31,977 bases of DNA from Chara braunii. Lineage: Eukaryota > Streptophyta > Charophyceae > Charales > Characeae. Both the position numbers and the translations under genes were made by a program. Under the pieces are notes generated by a model. That model did no database searches, was not told where the DNA came from, and worked only from the letters and a program-made list of their open reading frames with translations. The stretch covers positions 163,393 to 195,369 of the forward strand of contig BFEA01000570.1 in NCBI GenBank assembly GCA_003427395.1, read 5' to 3'. Shown here piece after piece: positions 8,930 through 18,409 of the stretch. Position 1 is the first letter of the stretch, and every line of letters begins with the position of its first letter.

Positions 8930-9530
8930 CCATGCTGTGCAATTTCTGCTGGAGCGGCGGACACAATTTCCATGACACGTGTTATGCGATTTCCAAGGCA
9001 GTGAGCCTGAATCTTCTTTGTACTTTCACCGTCCTTTCCTTCGTACTTTCCGGAAGGTTCTGGACTTGTAGTATACTTTTCCACTTTTGTGGAAAAAGTC
9101 CCAAGTTTCCTTCTTTCTTACCAAGTTTCAGTATTTTTTTACTATTTTTGCCTCGGGATCTACGCCCGTAATAAATGCAAGCATTTAAAATCTAAAAAAA
9201 ATAATAATAAGGAAGGACAAACAATCAGATTTCCAAATAACAAGTGCAGAAATCAAAATCATGCCAAACCATACAGCAGTGTCAGCAGACATATTTACAA
9301 ATAGGGTACACTCGCTGGTGCTGCAAAACCGTGGGTACTTGCAGAGTGGGCAGACCAAGTAGACGGCTCTTTCAAGTTCGGCAGTAAGGGGGATCATCCG
9401 TACATTGATTCTTGTTCATTCATTCATTGTTATTATTATTATATACATTAGTATTGAAGAGGAGGTGTTGATGAGAGAGAGATGATGGTGGCGAGATATG
9501 GAGGGAGATGACATTGGTCTTAACTTGGCT

Positions 9531-9690
9531 TCTTCTTCTTCTTCTTCTTCTTCTTCTTCTTCTTCTTCTTCTCCTCCTCCTCCTCCTCCTCCTCCTCCTC
9601 CTCCTCCTTATTCTTATTCTTATTCTTATTCTTATTCTTATTATTCTTATTATTCTTATTATTATTTATTATTATTATTATTATCATCAT
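9531..9690. repeat. Compound microsatellite (TTC)n(CTC)n(TTATTC)n(TTA)n
   Basis: TTC units change to CTC, then TTATTC, then TTA units over 160 bases, as in a microsatellite evolving by successive point changes. Confidence 0.95.
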
Positions 9691-9898
9691 TTCCTCCATC
9701 CATCTGCTCTCCTTGACTCATTCTTCTTCTTTTGAGTTGCATGGATGGCATTGTCTCACATTTGAGTTCTGCATCATGAAATGAAATGAGCAAATGTCAA
9801 TGAGAACACTTCTGACGTTGTTTCTCAAGTCAGATGTATAATTTGAAGTGCAGAACCTCACTCACAACGAGTTGTGCGTACATTGTTTTCTTGGCTAG

Positions 9899-9957
9899 GT
9901 CTTCGCTCCCTTTATACATTGATTGCTTCTAGCATGGGCGAGCTCCGGTATCTTCAG
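9899..9957 (+). CDS. TERC: TerC exon encoding LRSLYTLIASSMGELRYLQ
   Basis: The acceptor is TTGGCTAG and the donor GTGAGA. The first two bases (GT) complete the Gly codon begun at 6695, and 19 whole codons follow: LRSLYTLIASSMGELRYLQ. TerC proteins carry the same LRSLYTL..M.EL.YLQ segment directly after the VDSIPAVFG exon: the end of one helix and a short loop. The exon ends in phase 0. The intron before it is 3.2 kb and holds a SINE, a hAT-like fragment, a poly(T) hairpin and several microsatellites. That shows heavy insertion in a gene whose exons remain intact. Confidence 0.92.
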
Positions 9958-10102
9958 GTGAGAATACCGGCTCCATCCACATGCAACGCCCTAACTCACA
10001 TGCACAACCCATCTCCCCACCTTATGCTCCGCTCGCTCTCTCCCCCTCTTCCCAATCCTACGTCTTCCTGTATTTCCTCGTCGTCCACCTCCACCTCCAC
10101 CT

Positions 10103-10277
<175 letters not shown>

Positions 10278-10412
10278 CACGTGTACACATGAAATCACTT
10301 GCCTTCACTTTCTGTGTCTTCTTCCCTCTCTCTCTCGACGTCTATATCTTCTTTTGCAGATATGCATACTAACTCTGATTTTTGTTTTTGCTCGTGTGTC
10401 TCGTTTGCACAG

Positions 10413-10470
10413 ACATCGGTGGCTCTGGTGCTTGGCTTTATTGGTTCCAAAATGATCGCAGAGTACTTGG
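10413..10470 (+). CDS. TERC: TerC exon encoding a transmembrane helix
   Basis: The acceptor is TTTGCACAG and the donor a consensus GTAAGT at 10471. Nineteen codons plus one base encode TSVALVLGFIGSKMIAEYL and the first base of a Gly codon. Most TerC proteins have a comparable VALVLGFIG.KM helix here. The exon starts in phase 0, matching the end of the exon at 9957, and its last base joins the GC at 11938 to give Gly. The helix is hydrophobic and intact with no stop, which argues for a functional gene. Confidence 0.92.
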
Positions 10471-10986
10471 GTAAGTAGGACAGAACAGACTGTGTTGGTG
10501 GTCCTGTAAGCTGATGTAAGAGTCACCATGGTTCACTTTTTCTTCAAATATATATTGTTGCCCAAAGGTGATTAACACCAACTCTTTTTTCAATCACTGA
10601 CAAAGTTGGTGTTAAATTGTTTACCAAACAAAAAATAATGGTCATCAGGCTACAGTCGCCATACTAACCACTCATTCTGAGCCTTTTAAATTTTAATTGT
10701 GCTTCCCTACTGTATGCTCCTACCAGAACTAATATTTGATACCATCCATTCTTGAGAACAGAGAAAGCCTCTTTCTCATGTGCTCTCTCTTTTTTTTTTT
10801 GGCCTATTCTTTTGGTTGTTGTAAGCCGTCAGCCCCTTGGCGTAAGTTTATCCCTCTGTTTGAACTTTGAAATCAGCAGACCAACTAGCAATCTGTTTTA
10901 TAACTTTGCATTAGCTGAATTTAGCTCATAAGCAATTACATCTGTGTACACGGTACACGACTCAAACCACCCACATGTTGTAAGGG
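10471..10986. other. TerC intron 3, 5' part, nothing recognised
   Basis: AT-rich intron sequence. A short inverted pair around 10575-10615 (TAACACCAACTC and its near complement AAGTTGGTGTTA) is the only structure I see. Confidence 0.4.
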
Positions 10987-11150
10987 TCTCGCCGCACGGC
11001 ACACGAAACGAAAAAGAAACGAGTGCATCTGCCCACGAAAGGTGGCAAAATACACTCGTTACTGTTTATAGCAAACGGATGAACTTGGCCATTTTCTGTG
11101 GGAAGATGCACTCGTTTCGTTTTTCGTTTCGCGTGCCGTGCGGCGACGCC
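10987..11150. mobile_element. 164-bp MITE with about 45-bp TIRs and GTAAG(GG) duplication
   Basis: Left end TCGCCGCACGGCACACGAAA, right end its near complement. The arms continue through AAACGAGTGCATCT to about 45 bp with small indels. GTAAGGG flanks both sides (10980-10986 and 11151-11157); 5-7 bp of this is target duplication, depending on where the element is cut. It sits in TerC intron 3. Superfamily is unassigned. Confidence 0.75.
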
Positions 11151-11278
11151 GTAAGGGGTAGCCTGTTTTCAGTTTGGCAGCGTTGGCTATACTGTATTTG
11201 CATGAGCTCGATTGGAGCTGGTGTGCGACACGAGCCTGGGTGGTGTTGTGTGTGTGTGTGTGGAGTACGGTCAGGACA

Positions 11279-11389
11279 CTACCATCGTCACCCGAATAGA
11301 ACGCCCTGTCATTATAGCCGTATCTGGTCCAACTTTCAGTCTAGGTACAGCGATAATGACCGGGCGTTGTATTCGGGTGAAGACAGTAG
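11279..11389. mobile_element. Hairpin MITE family F, copy 3 (TA-flanked)
   Basis: Left arm GTCACCCGAATAGAACGCCC, right arm GACCGGGCGTTGTATTCGGG, with the conserved inner part TTTCAGTCTAGGTACAGC. TA sits just outside each end. Located in TerC intron 3. Confidence 0.8.
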
Positions 11390-11443
11390 AACCATGCAGA
11401 GGTGAGGTGGATATCGGGGGCGGTTATGGTTACAGTTTTGTAC

Positions 11444-11530
11444 ACCGTGCCATCGACGTAGTGGTTCAGAAAGATGGCTCTCGAGGCTGACGGCGCCGGT
11501 TCGTTCGATTCCATGCGTGCACAGATACGC
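11444..11530 (+). mobile_element. tRNA-like SINE head (family with GGCTCTCGAG)
   Basis: CATCGACGTAGTGGTTCAGA resembles an A box, GATGGCTCTCGAGGCTGACG the middle arm, and CCGGTTCGTTCGATTCC a B box. The same order occurs at 22733-22795. No acceptor stem closes, so it is a SINE head rather than a tRNA gene. Confidence 0.45.
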
Positions 11531-11616
11531 TCCAAAGCTGGACAAAGTACTGACTTGTCTAAGAACAGTACTTGTACTTGCATCTTGTCTGTCTGATGAG
11601 TTTTTTTAAAACGAAT

Positions 11617-11943
11617 GTATGTGCCTGAGTATACTCTTTTTCTCCTCATTCGCTTTCGACTCCCCTGCTGCTGACTCCAAATCTTTCACTCCTCTCCTAG
11701 GAACTGCTGCTGCTGCTGCCCCTTTTTCTGTGCTGTAATTTTTTTTTTGTCTCATTTTTTTGCTGTTGCCCATGCAGGCGAGGTTTTTAAAGTGATGTAA
11801 TATGTGCTCGAGTACTCTTTCTCCTCAATCTCTTTCGACTCCGCTGCTGACCCAAATCTTTCACTGCTGTCCTTCTTCCCTCCTTTCTTTTTTTGTGCTG
11901 TAATGTTTCTCTTTTTTTTTTGCTGTTGCCCCTGCAGGCGAGC
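11617..11943 (+). repeat. Tandem duplication of the intron 3 acceptor region
   Basis: Two copies, about 11617-11782 and 11802-11943, share TTTCTCCTCA, CTTTCGACTC, CTGCTGAC, AAATCTTTCACT, GTGCTGTAAT and GCTGTTGCCC, each ending in TGCAG followed by GCGAG. The second feeds the real last exon. The first has its own acceptor AG at 11776-11777 followed by the same first six exon bases. Confidence 0.85.
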
Positions 11944-12107
11944 ATATTCCCACCACGGTGTCGTTGGCCGTGGTGATGGTCACCCTGGGAACAGGAGTGC
12001 TTCTTAGCTTTAAGGACCAAGAGCAGAGCAAGGAGTTGGAGTGGGATATCTTCCCGGAAATCATCAACGACGACAACCAAGACGAGAAGGACGAGATGCC
12101 GAAATAG
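11938..12107 (+). CDS. TERC: TerC last exon, C-terminus
   Basis: The acceptor is CCTGCAG after a long pyrimidine tract. GC completes the Gly codon begun at 10470, then 55 codons run to TAG at 12105-12107. The product is the final transmembrane helix (EHIPTTVSLAVVMVTLGTGV then LLSF) and an acidic, hydrophilic tail ending DEKDEMPK. TerC proteins end the same way, with a IPT..SL helix and a short tail; the tail here is longer and more charged than usual. The exon codons favour G/C at third positions, unlike the surrounding T-rich introns. The 3' UTR begins at 12108. An AT-rich stretch at 12200-12235 may hold the polyadenylation site, but I see no canonical AATAAA. Confidence 0.9.
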
Positions 12108-12382
12108 TCAAGTCGTCCGACTGTACTGTAATCCACCCGGGAAAAAAAAAATGAAGAAAGGCGGCAGCGACTATGTGCCGGAGAGAGCCTGGACATAGGT
12201 ATTTTATAATTTTAATTATTTAAATTTATTTTCCAAGCCTTCAGGTCTGGCCAACCATTGCAAAATACGTCATTGCGATCTTCATGTTGGGGGCTCGGAA
12301 GGGTCGGGGACTCGAGGCGGACTGCACGTGACAAAAAGGTGGCTGGGTACAGTGGTCCAACTGGACGTAGAAAATCTTAGCC

Positions 12383-12520
12383 ATCTGTTGATGACTACCA
12401 ATCACTGAAAATGTATAATGCCAATCTCACATGCTCTTCTGAGGGCATAGGATCTGCTGATGACTACCAATCACTGAAAATGTATAATGCCAATCTCACA
12501 TGCTCTTCTGAGGGCGTAGG
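12383..12520. repeat. 69-bp tandem duplication
   Basis: Two nearly identical copies (12383-12451 and 12452-12520), each starting ATCTG(T/C)TGATGACTACC and ending GAGGGC(A/G)TAGG, with about two mismatches. A very recent duplication just downstream of TerC. Confidence 0.9.
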
Positions 12521-12538
12521 ATATATATTTAATATTTA

Positions 12539-12546
12539 TGGATGAT

Positions 12547-12578
<32 letters not shown>

Positions 12579-12592
12579 GGATGATGGACTTT
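12539..12592 (-). mobile_element. Bare poly(A) insertion flanked by direct repeats
   Basis: A run of about 27 T is flanked on both sides by GGATGATGGACT (12540-12551 and 12579-12590). This is the structure of a retroposition event in which only the poly(A) tail was inserted with a 12-bp target duplication. A microsatellite expansion would not by itself duplicate the flank. Confidence 0.6.
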
Positions 12593-12619
12593 CGCGTAGA
12601 CGTATTGTACTTCCTTTTT

Positions 12620-12836
12620 TTCGCTTTTGGGATTCGAACGGAGGTCTGTATGTCAACCGCACTCAGGGCGTACTCACACTAGCAGTATCTCAAATGTATC
12701 TGACCGCGTTCACGGCCATACCTTGATGTATCTGGCTGCAATTCCGTTCAAAAATGCATAAAAAAAGTCCTAGTGTGAGCGTGCCCTCAGGCCTGTATTT
12801 CAACAGGTTTCGTGCGTGTTCTACTAAGTTCCTACC
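12620..12836 (-). mobile_element. SINE head interrupted by a MITE
   Basis: On the minus strand: a head containing CTGTTGAAATACAGGCCTGA, the 121-bp MITE at 12666-12786, then GACATACAGACCTCCGTTCG and B box CCGTTCGAATCCC (about 12632-12645 on plus), then A-rich sequence. Without the MITE the two halves join into one tRNA-like head related to 13228-13290. Confidence 0.5.
12666..12786. mobile_element. 121-bp MITE with GGGC..CTCACACTAG TIRs, TCA duplication
   Basis: Left end GGGCGTACTCACACTAG and right end (reverse complement) GGGCACGCTCACACTAG match at 15 of 17 positions. TCA flanks both ends (12663-12665, 12787-12789). A 3-bp duplication with short G/C-rich ends is consistent with the PIF/Harbinger group, an inference only. 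Confidence 0.7.
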
Positions 12837-12946
12837 GTCTTCACCCGAATAGAACGCCCGGTCATTATCTATCGCTGCATCTGGACCGAAGTTTGTGCCA
12901 AGTACAGCTATAATGACCGGGCGTTCTATTCGGGTGAAGACGGTAG
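12832..12946. mobile_element. Hairpin MITE family F, copy 4 (best preserved)
   Basis: Left arm CCGTCTTCACCCGAATAGAA then CGCCCGGTCATTAT, right arm the complement with one small indel, so about 35 bp pair almost perfectly. Flanked by TA on both sides (C-TA-CCGTC and GACGG-TA-G). It lies directly beside the interrupted SINE. Confidence 0.85.
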
Positions 12947-13227
12947 TCGCTTCAGAAATACGCACGCACTGAGATGTCGCCTCCCACAGGCCTGGTCTTA
13001 TCGAGAGTGGTGACATTATCAGGTGATGCCTTCTGCACCTAGTCCTGAATAGCCGAAAGATGCACAGAGAAAAGCGCACCGTGCAGTGAACCTGGCCATA
13101 TGAATAACTCAAAGATGCACAGAGCAGAGCACCCTCTGGGCCTACGCTACTTTGGACTGCTTTTGTAAGTTTTGGTTTTCTTTGGCTACTTCAGCCTACT
13201 TGGACTTATTTTTTAAGTCATTCATCT

Positions 13228-13296
13228 GGATTCAAACTTGGGTCTGATTCATATTTCAACAATTCATGGTTGTACCAACTGAGCCAGGTTCATTCA
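13228..13296 (-). mobile_element. tRNA-like SINE head
   Basis: Minus strand: A box CCTGGCTCAGTTGGTACA, linker ATTGTTGAAATATGAATCAG, B box AAGTTTGAATCC. Same family as 1784-1838 and 30836-30890. The body downstream on the minus strand is not recognisable. Confidence 0.55.
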
Positions 13297-13925
13297 ACTT
13301 GGACATTTTGGACATATAATAGTTGTAGGCCACTTTGGACATTTTTTTGGACATAATAGTTGTTGGCCATTTTGGAGATTTTGGACATGTTGGACATGAT
13401 AGTATTGGACATTTTGGACATGATAGTTATTGACCATTTTGGAGATTTTGGACATTTTGGACAATCTAGTTGTTGGACATTTTGGACATAATAGTTGTTG
13501 GCCATTTTGGAGATTTTGGACATTTTGGACATTCTAGTTGTTGGACATTTTGGACATAATAGTTGTTGGCCATTTGGGAGATTTTGGACATTTTGGACAT
13601 TTTGGACATTCTAGTTGTTGGACATTTTGGACATAATAGTTGTTGGCCATTTTGGAGATTTTTGGACAATTTGGACATTATAGTTGTTGGACATTTTGGA
13701 CATTCTAGTTGTTGGACATTTTGGACATAATAGTTGTTGGACATTTTGGACATAATAGTTGTTGGACATTTTGGACATAATAGTTGTTGGCCATTTTGGA
13801 GATTTTGGACATTTTGGACATAATAGTTGTTGGCCATTTTGGAGATTTTGGACATTTTGGACATTGTAGTTGTTGGACATTTTGGACATTTTGCCATGAT
13901 TTTGAACATTGTAGTTATTGGCCAT
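13297..13925. repeat. TTGGACATTT minisatellite, higher-order
   Basis: Twelve-base TTGGACATTTTG/TTGGACATAATA words combine with AGTTGTTGG and CCATTTTGGAGATTT into longer irregular units over about 630 bp. Open frames through it (VQNVQQ, KCPKSPKW) are repeat translations with no independent support. Confidence 0.9.
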
Positions 13926-14458
13926 TTCCGACTTTATAGAGTCCTCCTTTCCTGCACGTTCCTGGCCTGCCATATTAGTTCTGTCCTTCACATTATAGAT
14001 GTAGATAATAGACATAGATGTAGATCAGATACCAGTTACAGTTCTTTCCTGCGACATTGTTGGCCCACCTATACAGCTCCAGAGCTCAGTGGATTCACAT
14101 GGTCATGCTCCCATCCAGATTCATTCACTCATCTACATGGTGATTTCCCAGGTCTGAAAAGGCCACCCTCATCTTATCTTCCTGTAATTCAGAAGGGTTG
14201 AAATGTTGAAATACAGACCCAAGCCTGAATGCAGATGCAATCACATGAATACAACACAATAACTCCGAATCACCTGGGGCCGGTCAGTTCAATGATGACA
14301 TCTGAATACCGCCATCCTTTATTAAAAAAAAAAAAAAAAAAAAAAGAATAGAAGAAGAAGAAGAAGAAGAAGAAGAAGAAGAAAGAAAGAAAGGGTTTGC
14401 AACTTTGCAGAGCCCGCCGTTTGTTGTCCTTTCTCCCTTTCTGCTTTTGGTTCACCGG
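13926..14458. other. Unassigned stretch with A-rich/GAA tract
   Basis: Nothing recognised apart from a poly(A)-(GAA)n tract at about 14322-14392. Confidence 0.4.
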
Positions 14459-14460
14459 AT

Positions 14461-14518
<58 letters not shown>

Positions 14519-14519
14519 T
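14459..14519. repeat. (TAGA)n microsatellite
   Basis: About 15 perfect TAGA units. TIR element A begins immediately after it. Confidence 0.95.
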
Positions 14520-15184
14520 AGGGGAAATTACATCTGTACCCCATTTAAAGATGGCAATATCAGCTATACCCAGTCCAGCACTCAACTATCTATATCCAGA
14601 CCCAGTCCAACTTATGGTAATACCCTACTTTTCCCATGCACCAACTTATACACGTACCCAGTCCCACAGGCCCTTGGGTGGGGAGCAGCATATTATGCTT
14701 ATGCCCAGGAACCGGGCAGGCAAAATTGGGTATGCACATAGTTTGCCTAGGCATGAGCATAATTTGAGCATTCGGGTAGTTGGGTATAATTGCAATTTGG
14801 CGGTACCAACATTGGCCCACCTCCGTCGTGGGCATGCAAATCATTTGCACAGACCATTTTCCGGGCACAGATGCATGTTGGGCACTGGGACTGGGTATAG
14901 TGGGTATTCCCATCTTTAAATGGGGTACAGATCTAGGCTACCAGCCAGGGCCGCCCGGGTCACCTTATTTTCCTGGGCGGCCCGGCTGTGCAAGGACCCG
15001 GGAAGGTCCCACTGGGAAAAAACAAAACTATGTTATGCAGAAAACTAAACAACTTTTGCCGCAGGGTCCCATCGCAATTCTTTACCAAATTTATTTATTT
15101 ATTTATTTTTATTTCTATTTTGGCCCAGCTGGGCAAGTTGTCCCGGGCCACTCTGGTAGCCTAGGTACAGATGCAATTTTCCCT
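14520..15184. mobile_element. TIR element A (about 425 bp), interrupted near its right end
   Basis: Left end AGGGGAAATTACATCTGTAC then CCCATTTAAAGATGG; right end its complement, split by element B (14933-15164). Arms continue with CTATACCCAGTCC to about 65 bp in total. Removing element B and one copy of its 8-bp duplication restores the right arm. The element's own target duplication is unclear because the left flank is the TAGA repeat. Confidence 0.75.
14933..15164. mobile_element. hAT-like element B, copy 1 (232 bp, 8-bp duplication)
   Basis: Perfect 12-bp TIRs CTAGGCTACCAG / CTGGTAGCCTAG with GTACAGAT on both sides (14925-14932 and 15165-15172). Eight bases with T at 2 and A at 7 fit hAT targets. 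GC-rich CCCGGG words lie just inside both ends and the centre is T/A-rich. Non-autonomous. A second copy is at 19632-19915 and a solo end at 6900-6944. Confidence 0.8.
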
Positions 15185-15198
15185 GTATATTATTATGT

Positions 15199-15296
15199 TT
15201 CTTCACAGCGGACTGCGGAGTGAACCGTAGGCAGAGAGGGAGGGAGAAGAGGAAAACAAATGAGGGGCTGTGACAGACTGTTTCATCGGAGTTTCA
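15199..15296 (-). repeat. Hammerhead-like repeat family H, truncated copy
   Basis: Shares GGACTGCGGAGTGAACCGTA, ACAAATGAGGGGCTGTGACA and CTGTTTCATCGGAGTTTCA with the copies at 19995-20600 but stops before the TCATCAG that completes the core. On the minus strand the GAAAC and GTC parts are present. Confidence 0.6.
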
Positions 15297-15643
15297 TGTA
15301 TATTACTATATTGTCATGCTCATCTAGGTCTCCCATGTCCTTATCTATCTCATTCCTACAACGGATGTCCTCTCTGTCGTCAAGGACAGACTGATTCTCG
15401 ACTCTCCTCTATTCCTTTACTGTGCTTTCATCTTCATTCCACACCCGTTACCTTCGCTTGTTTTCGAATTGTCTTTCTTTGCTTTGTCTTCTTTCTATCT
15501 TTCCTGTCGGCTCACCCCTTCTCCCTTTACGCCGCGGCTTTTTTCACACTGTACAAGTGGGCCATTCTGGCACACGGGGATGCGGGCGGCTTGCTCTCAA
15601 CTTTTTTCTTTTTTTCTTTTTTTCTTTTTTTTTGAATTGGACA

Positions 15644-15700
15644 TGCTCCAATCTATTAGTGGGGAGCAAGACGTGCTGGGAACCGGGCCCAGCGTCCCAT
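15644..15700 (+). repeat. GGGGAGCA dispersed repeat, copy 2
   Basis: CCAATCTATTAGTGGGGAGC followed by GTGCTGGGAACCGGGCCC matches 2203-2255 and the complement of 22485-22540. Confidence 0.6.
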
Positions 15701-16136
15701 TCAAAAACATATTGAGAAAATTATGCAGAAAACCTTGAGATACCGGGGCCACTACCCGGCTTCGGCTAAAGATGATAGCAATGCAATCTACACAAAAAGT
15801 TAGGTCCTCACAAAAAGTTAGGTTCTCTAAGGTTTGATCATGGTGTTACGATCCTGGCCAATTTCGAAGTATACAAACATCAGCAAGTACAATGCCATCC
15901 AATTGCAAAAAGAAATGAATGAACTTGAGAGGAGAGAGAGGGAAGAAGACGAAGAAGAAGTAAGAAAGAGGAAGAAGATGATGTACTTCAGCATAGACCA
16001 ATGACAAGGCTCTTCTTCCTCGCCAACCAATCTCCTCGTCCTTATCTCCTCCCCTCTTATTCAAACAAGAAATAACAGTAATAATGTTGAATGGCTGAAC
16101 CAGAATCAATGTCCGAATCCCACTTTTACTGCAGGC
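15701..16136. other. Unassigned stretch
   Basis: No gene recognised. ACAAAAAGTTAGGT is tandemly repeated near 15793-15825, and a GAAGAA-rich purine tract lies at 15930-15980. Confidence 0.4.
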
Positions 16137-17565
16137 ACAACATGAGGTCCACCATAGCCATGGTCACCCTTCCTCTTCCTCTACATACAGGCCGAGGCTA
16201 TGGCGGAGTACTGAGGGCTCTCCCTCCTGTCCAAAGGACAACCCAAAGCAGCTATGTCGCTGCCCTTCTGTCCCCAGGTCAACTCCCTGCAGCTATGCCG
16301 CTACCTACTCAACCGCCATGCCTGACTCTGTCCCGATGCGGCACTACCCCCACTGGGGCCTTCCAGATGCAGCGCCTAACAAGGTGATGAAGATGGTGTC
16401 TACCATAGCCAGGTAAGTACCCCGCCACTCTCCTCCTTGGTCCCCTTCNCCCTCCTCCTCCTACCGGTAGAGCTCCACCATAGCCAAGGTGGAAGCTCCC
16501 GGCTTCTTCCTCCTAGCAGCGCTGTAGTACCCAGCGCCACTCCAGCCAGCGCTCCAGCAGCGTGTCGCCAAACTTGCACACTGAAGAATGAGGCGGAGCT
16601 TTTGCCTCGGCCTCTTGATATAGCGGCCTGCTTGCCTCCTGGGCGGTGGCTTCCAGTCCGCTCGGCCTCCCAAGCAACCCGTACCTCCTCCCTTTTCGGA
16701 GGGAAACATCATTGCAGACTCTGATATTGCCAGTACAGGCTCTAGACTCAGACTGGATGGACTGGTACCGGCCTAGACCTAGCCTACCGCTACTGGGCCT
16801 CTAAAAATGCCAACTTTGTCTTCTTCTTCTCGACCTCGAGTACCCGGCACATCTACTGCTACTGGGTGCGGTACCGGCCTACCTGCTACTTGAGTGTTTT
16901 TCCGCTGCTCTAAGCACCGCGGGCACCTGGCTCCGCTACTTGAGTGTTTTCCCTGCTGCAACCCTCAATGCCACGGCCACAGGTAAGGACCGGCCCTACG
17001 GGCCTGCAAAACAAGCAAGTACCCTTGCGGGTCACACACACACTCATGCCGACAAGCACTCAGACAGGCACGCAAGTCCACAGGCACGCACACATTCCAT
17101 CGGGATGCAGGAATCTCAACAAGGCATCCATTCCAACGGCAGAACTTCAAAAATCAGCAGTGTTCTCAATCTGTGTTATGGCGGGTCATTACAATGGGAA
17201 TATTCAGACCGAAAACCACCTGCCTTTAGCGACTGTCAGCGGCTCAACCCTATCCGCCTCTCCCCTATACCCCGATACCCAATCTCTACCAGGCCTCCCA
17301 CCCCCAACTGCTAGGTTGTAGAGTGGCACAACCCACCCAGAACCCCCCCACCTGCTAGGCTACAGGGCAAAGCGACCCATCCCGGCTCCGGCCAGTGTCG
17401 ACTAAGTATCAGCTTGCCAAGGTACACTAGAGTGTCTTCCACCCTCGACAACTACCCAGATCTCTCTACCAGGTCTCATGCCCCCGTACCGCTCGGGTTG
17501 CAGGGCAGCGCGACCAAGCCCCAGCACCGACCCGTGTCGTTCTGATCTCGTCCATTCGCAAACCA
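16137..17565. other. C-rich region with diverged short repeats
   Basis: ACCATAGCCA recurs near 16150, 16402 and 16479, and GCTACTTGAGTGTTTT recurs near 16884 and 16935. Three diverged units containing CTACCAGG, CTGCTAGG, TGCAGGGCA and GTGTCG lie between 17288 and 17545. An undetermined base is at 16449. No coding sequence can be supported. Confidence 0.5.
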
Positions 17566-18409
17566 TTGGGACCAAGGACATCAGCAGATACCAGACAAGC
17601 CACCAATCGTTGTCATAGCTGTAGTTCCGATCATCCACTCTTTCAAGCACTTACTGCGGTAGAGCCACCATCTCCACCGCTATTGTACCCTATTTCCACC
17701 CTACTGGCTAGCCCCTTCGCTGCAAAGCGCATTATCTCCAACCATCACCGCAAACGTAGCCCATTGCAACCAGCACCAAAATTATGGAGATTTTTCCAGT
17801 TGAAACCTAAAAAATCAAAGGAATTCAGGGAACTCAGATACACGCGCAGGAATCGTAACCTAAAAGGTAGTCAACACCTATTATTCCCACAAGGAGAGAG
17901 GACGGGAGGGAACTACTCTCCCCATGGAAACTTTTGCGCCTATTCACATCTCTGCGGGATGTAAAAGGCTCACAAGAAACCGAGCGGCTTACTCCTCCCC
18001 CCCAGAAAAGCAACCTCCTGTCCTTTCACTGCCTCCACTGGAAGGTGCCCCCTCACCTCCCAGCCCCAATTCAAAACAGCCCCCTAAATCACTCTTGCTC
18101 CCTCAGCAGCATACAATACCCCCTAGAGCATGCCCCCGCAGAGTCGAAGATCCCCCTTCCCTCGTGTCCCACCCCCTCCAAGTGAAACACCTCTCGACCT
18201 CTCACCTTGCTGAAATCAGCACCCCTTGTCCTCCCTCCCAACTGTCGTGGTTGATCCGACCCAAATCAGCCTGGCCCAGAAGAGAACAAACCCACAATAC
18301 CGCCCCTACCCTCTCAAGGATCACACCTCCCACCTTGTATAACCCTCACAGGGAGGGGCTCGACCCTGAAGGAGATAATTCAATCAGCACCAATGAGCCC
18401 AAACCCTAA
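17566..18409 (+). CDS. Uncharacterised proline-rich open frames, possibly a retroelement remnant
   Basis: Two overlapping frames run 17566-17964 and 17924-18409. The second encodes about 160 residues, extremely rich in Pro and Ser (SSPPEKQPP, PPLEGAPSPPSP), with a basic start near RLTRNRA. The first is basic (KPKKSKEF, RYTRRNRNLK). The switch of frame near 17925 would need one indel if they were once one protein. The base composition is C-rich and compatible with chance open frames. A retroelement gag or ORF1 tail is one possibility, but no diagnostic motif (zinc knuckle, RRM) is visible. No function is assigned. Confidence 0.2.

Noticed and set aside
13297-13925. CRISPR array
   Set aside because: Units are contiguous and diverged, with no unique spacers, and the genome is eukaryotic. 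The same holds for the 37-bp array at 21610.
13290-14015. Open frames with VQNVQQ/KCPKSPKW repeats as a repeat protein
   Set aside because: All frames follow the 12-base minisatellite word; no start context, domain or non-repeat core.
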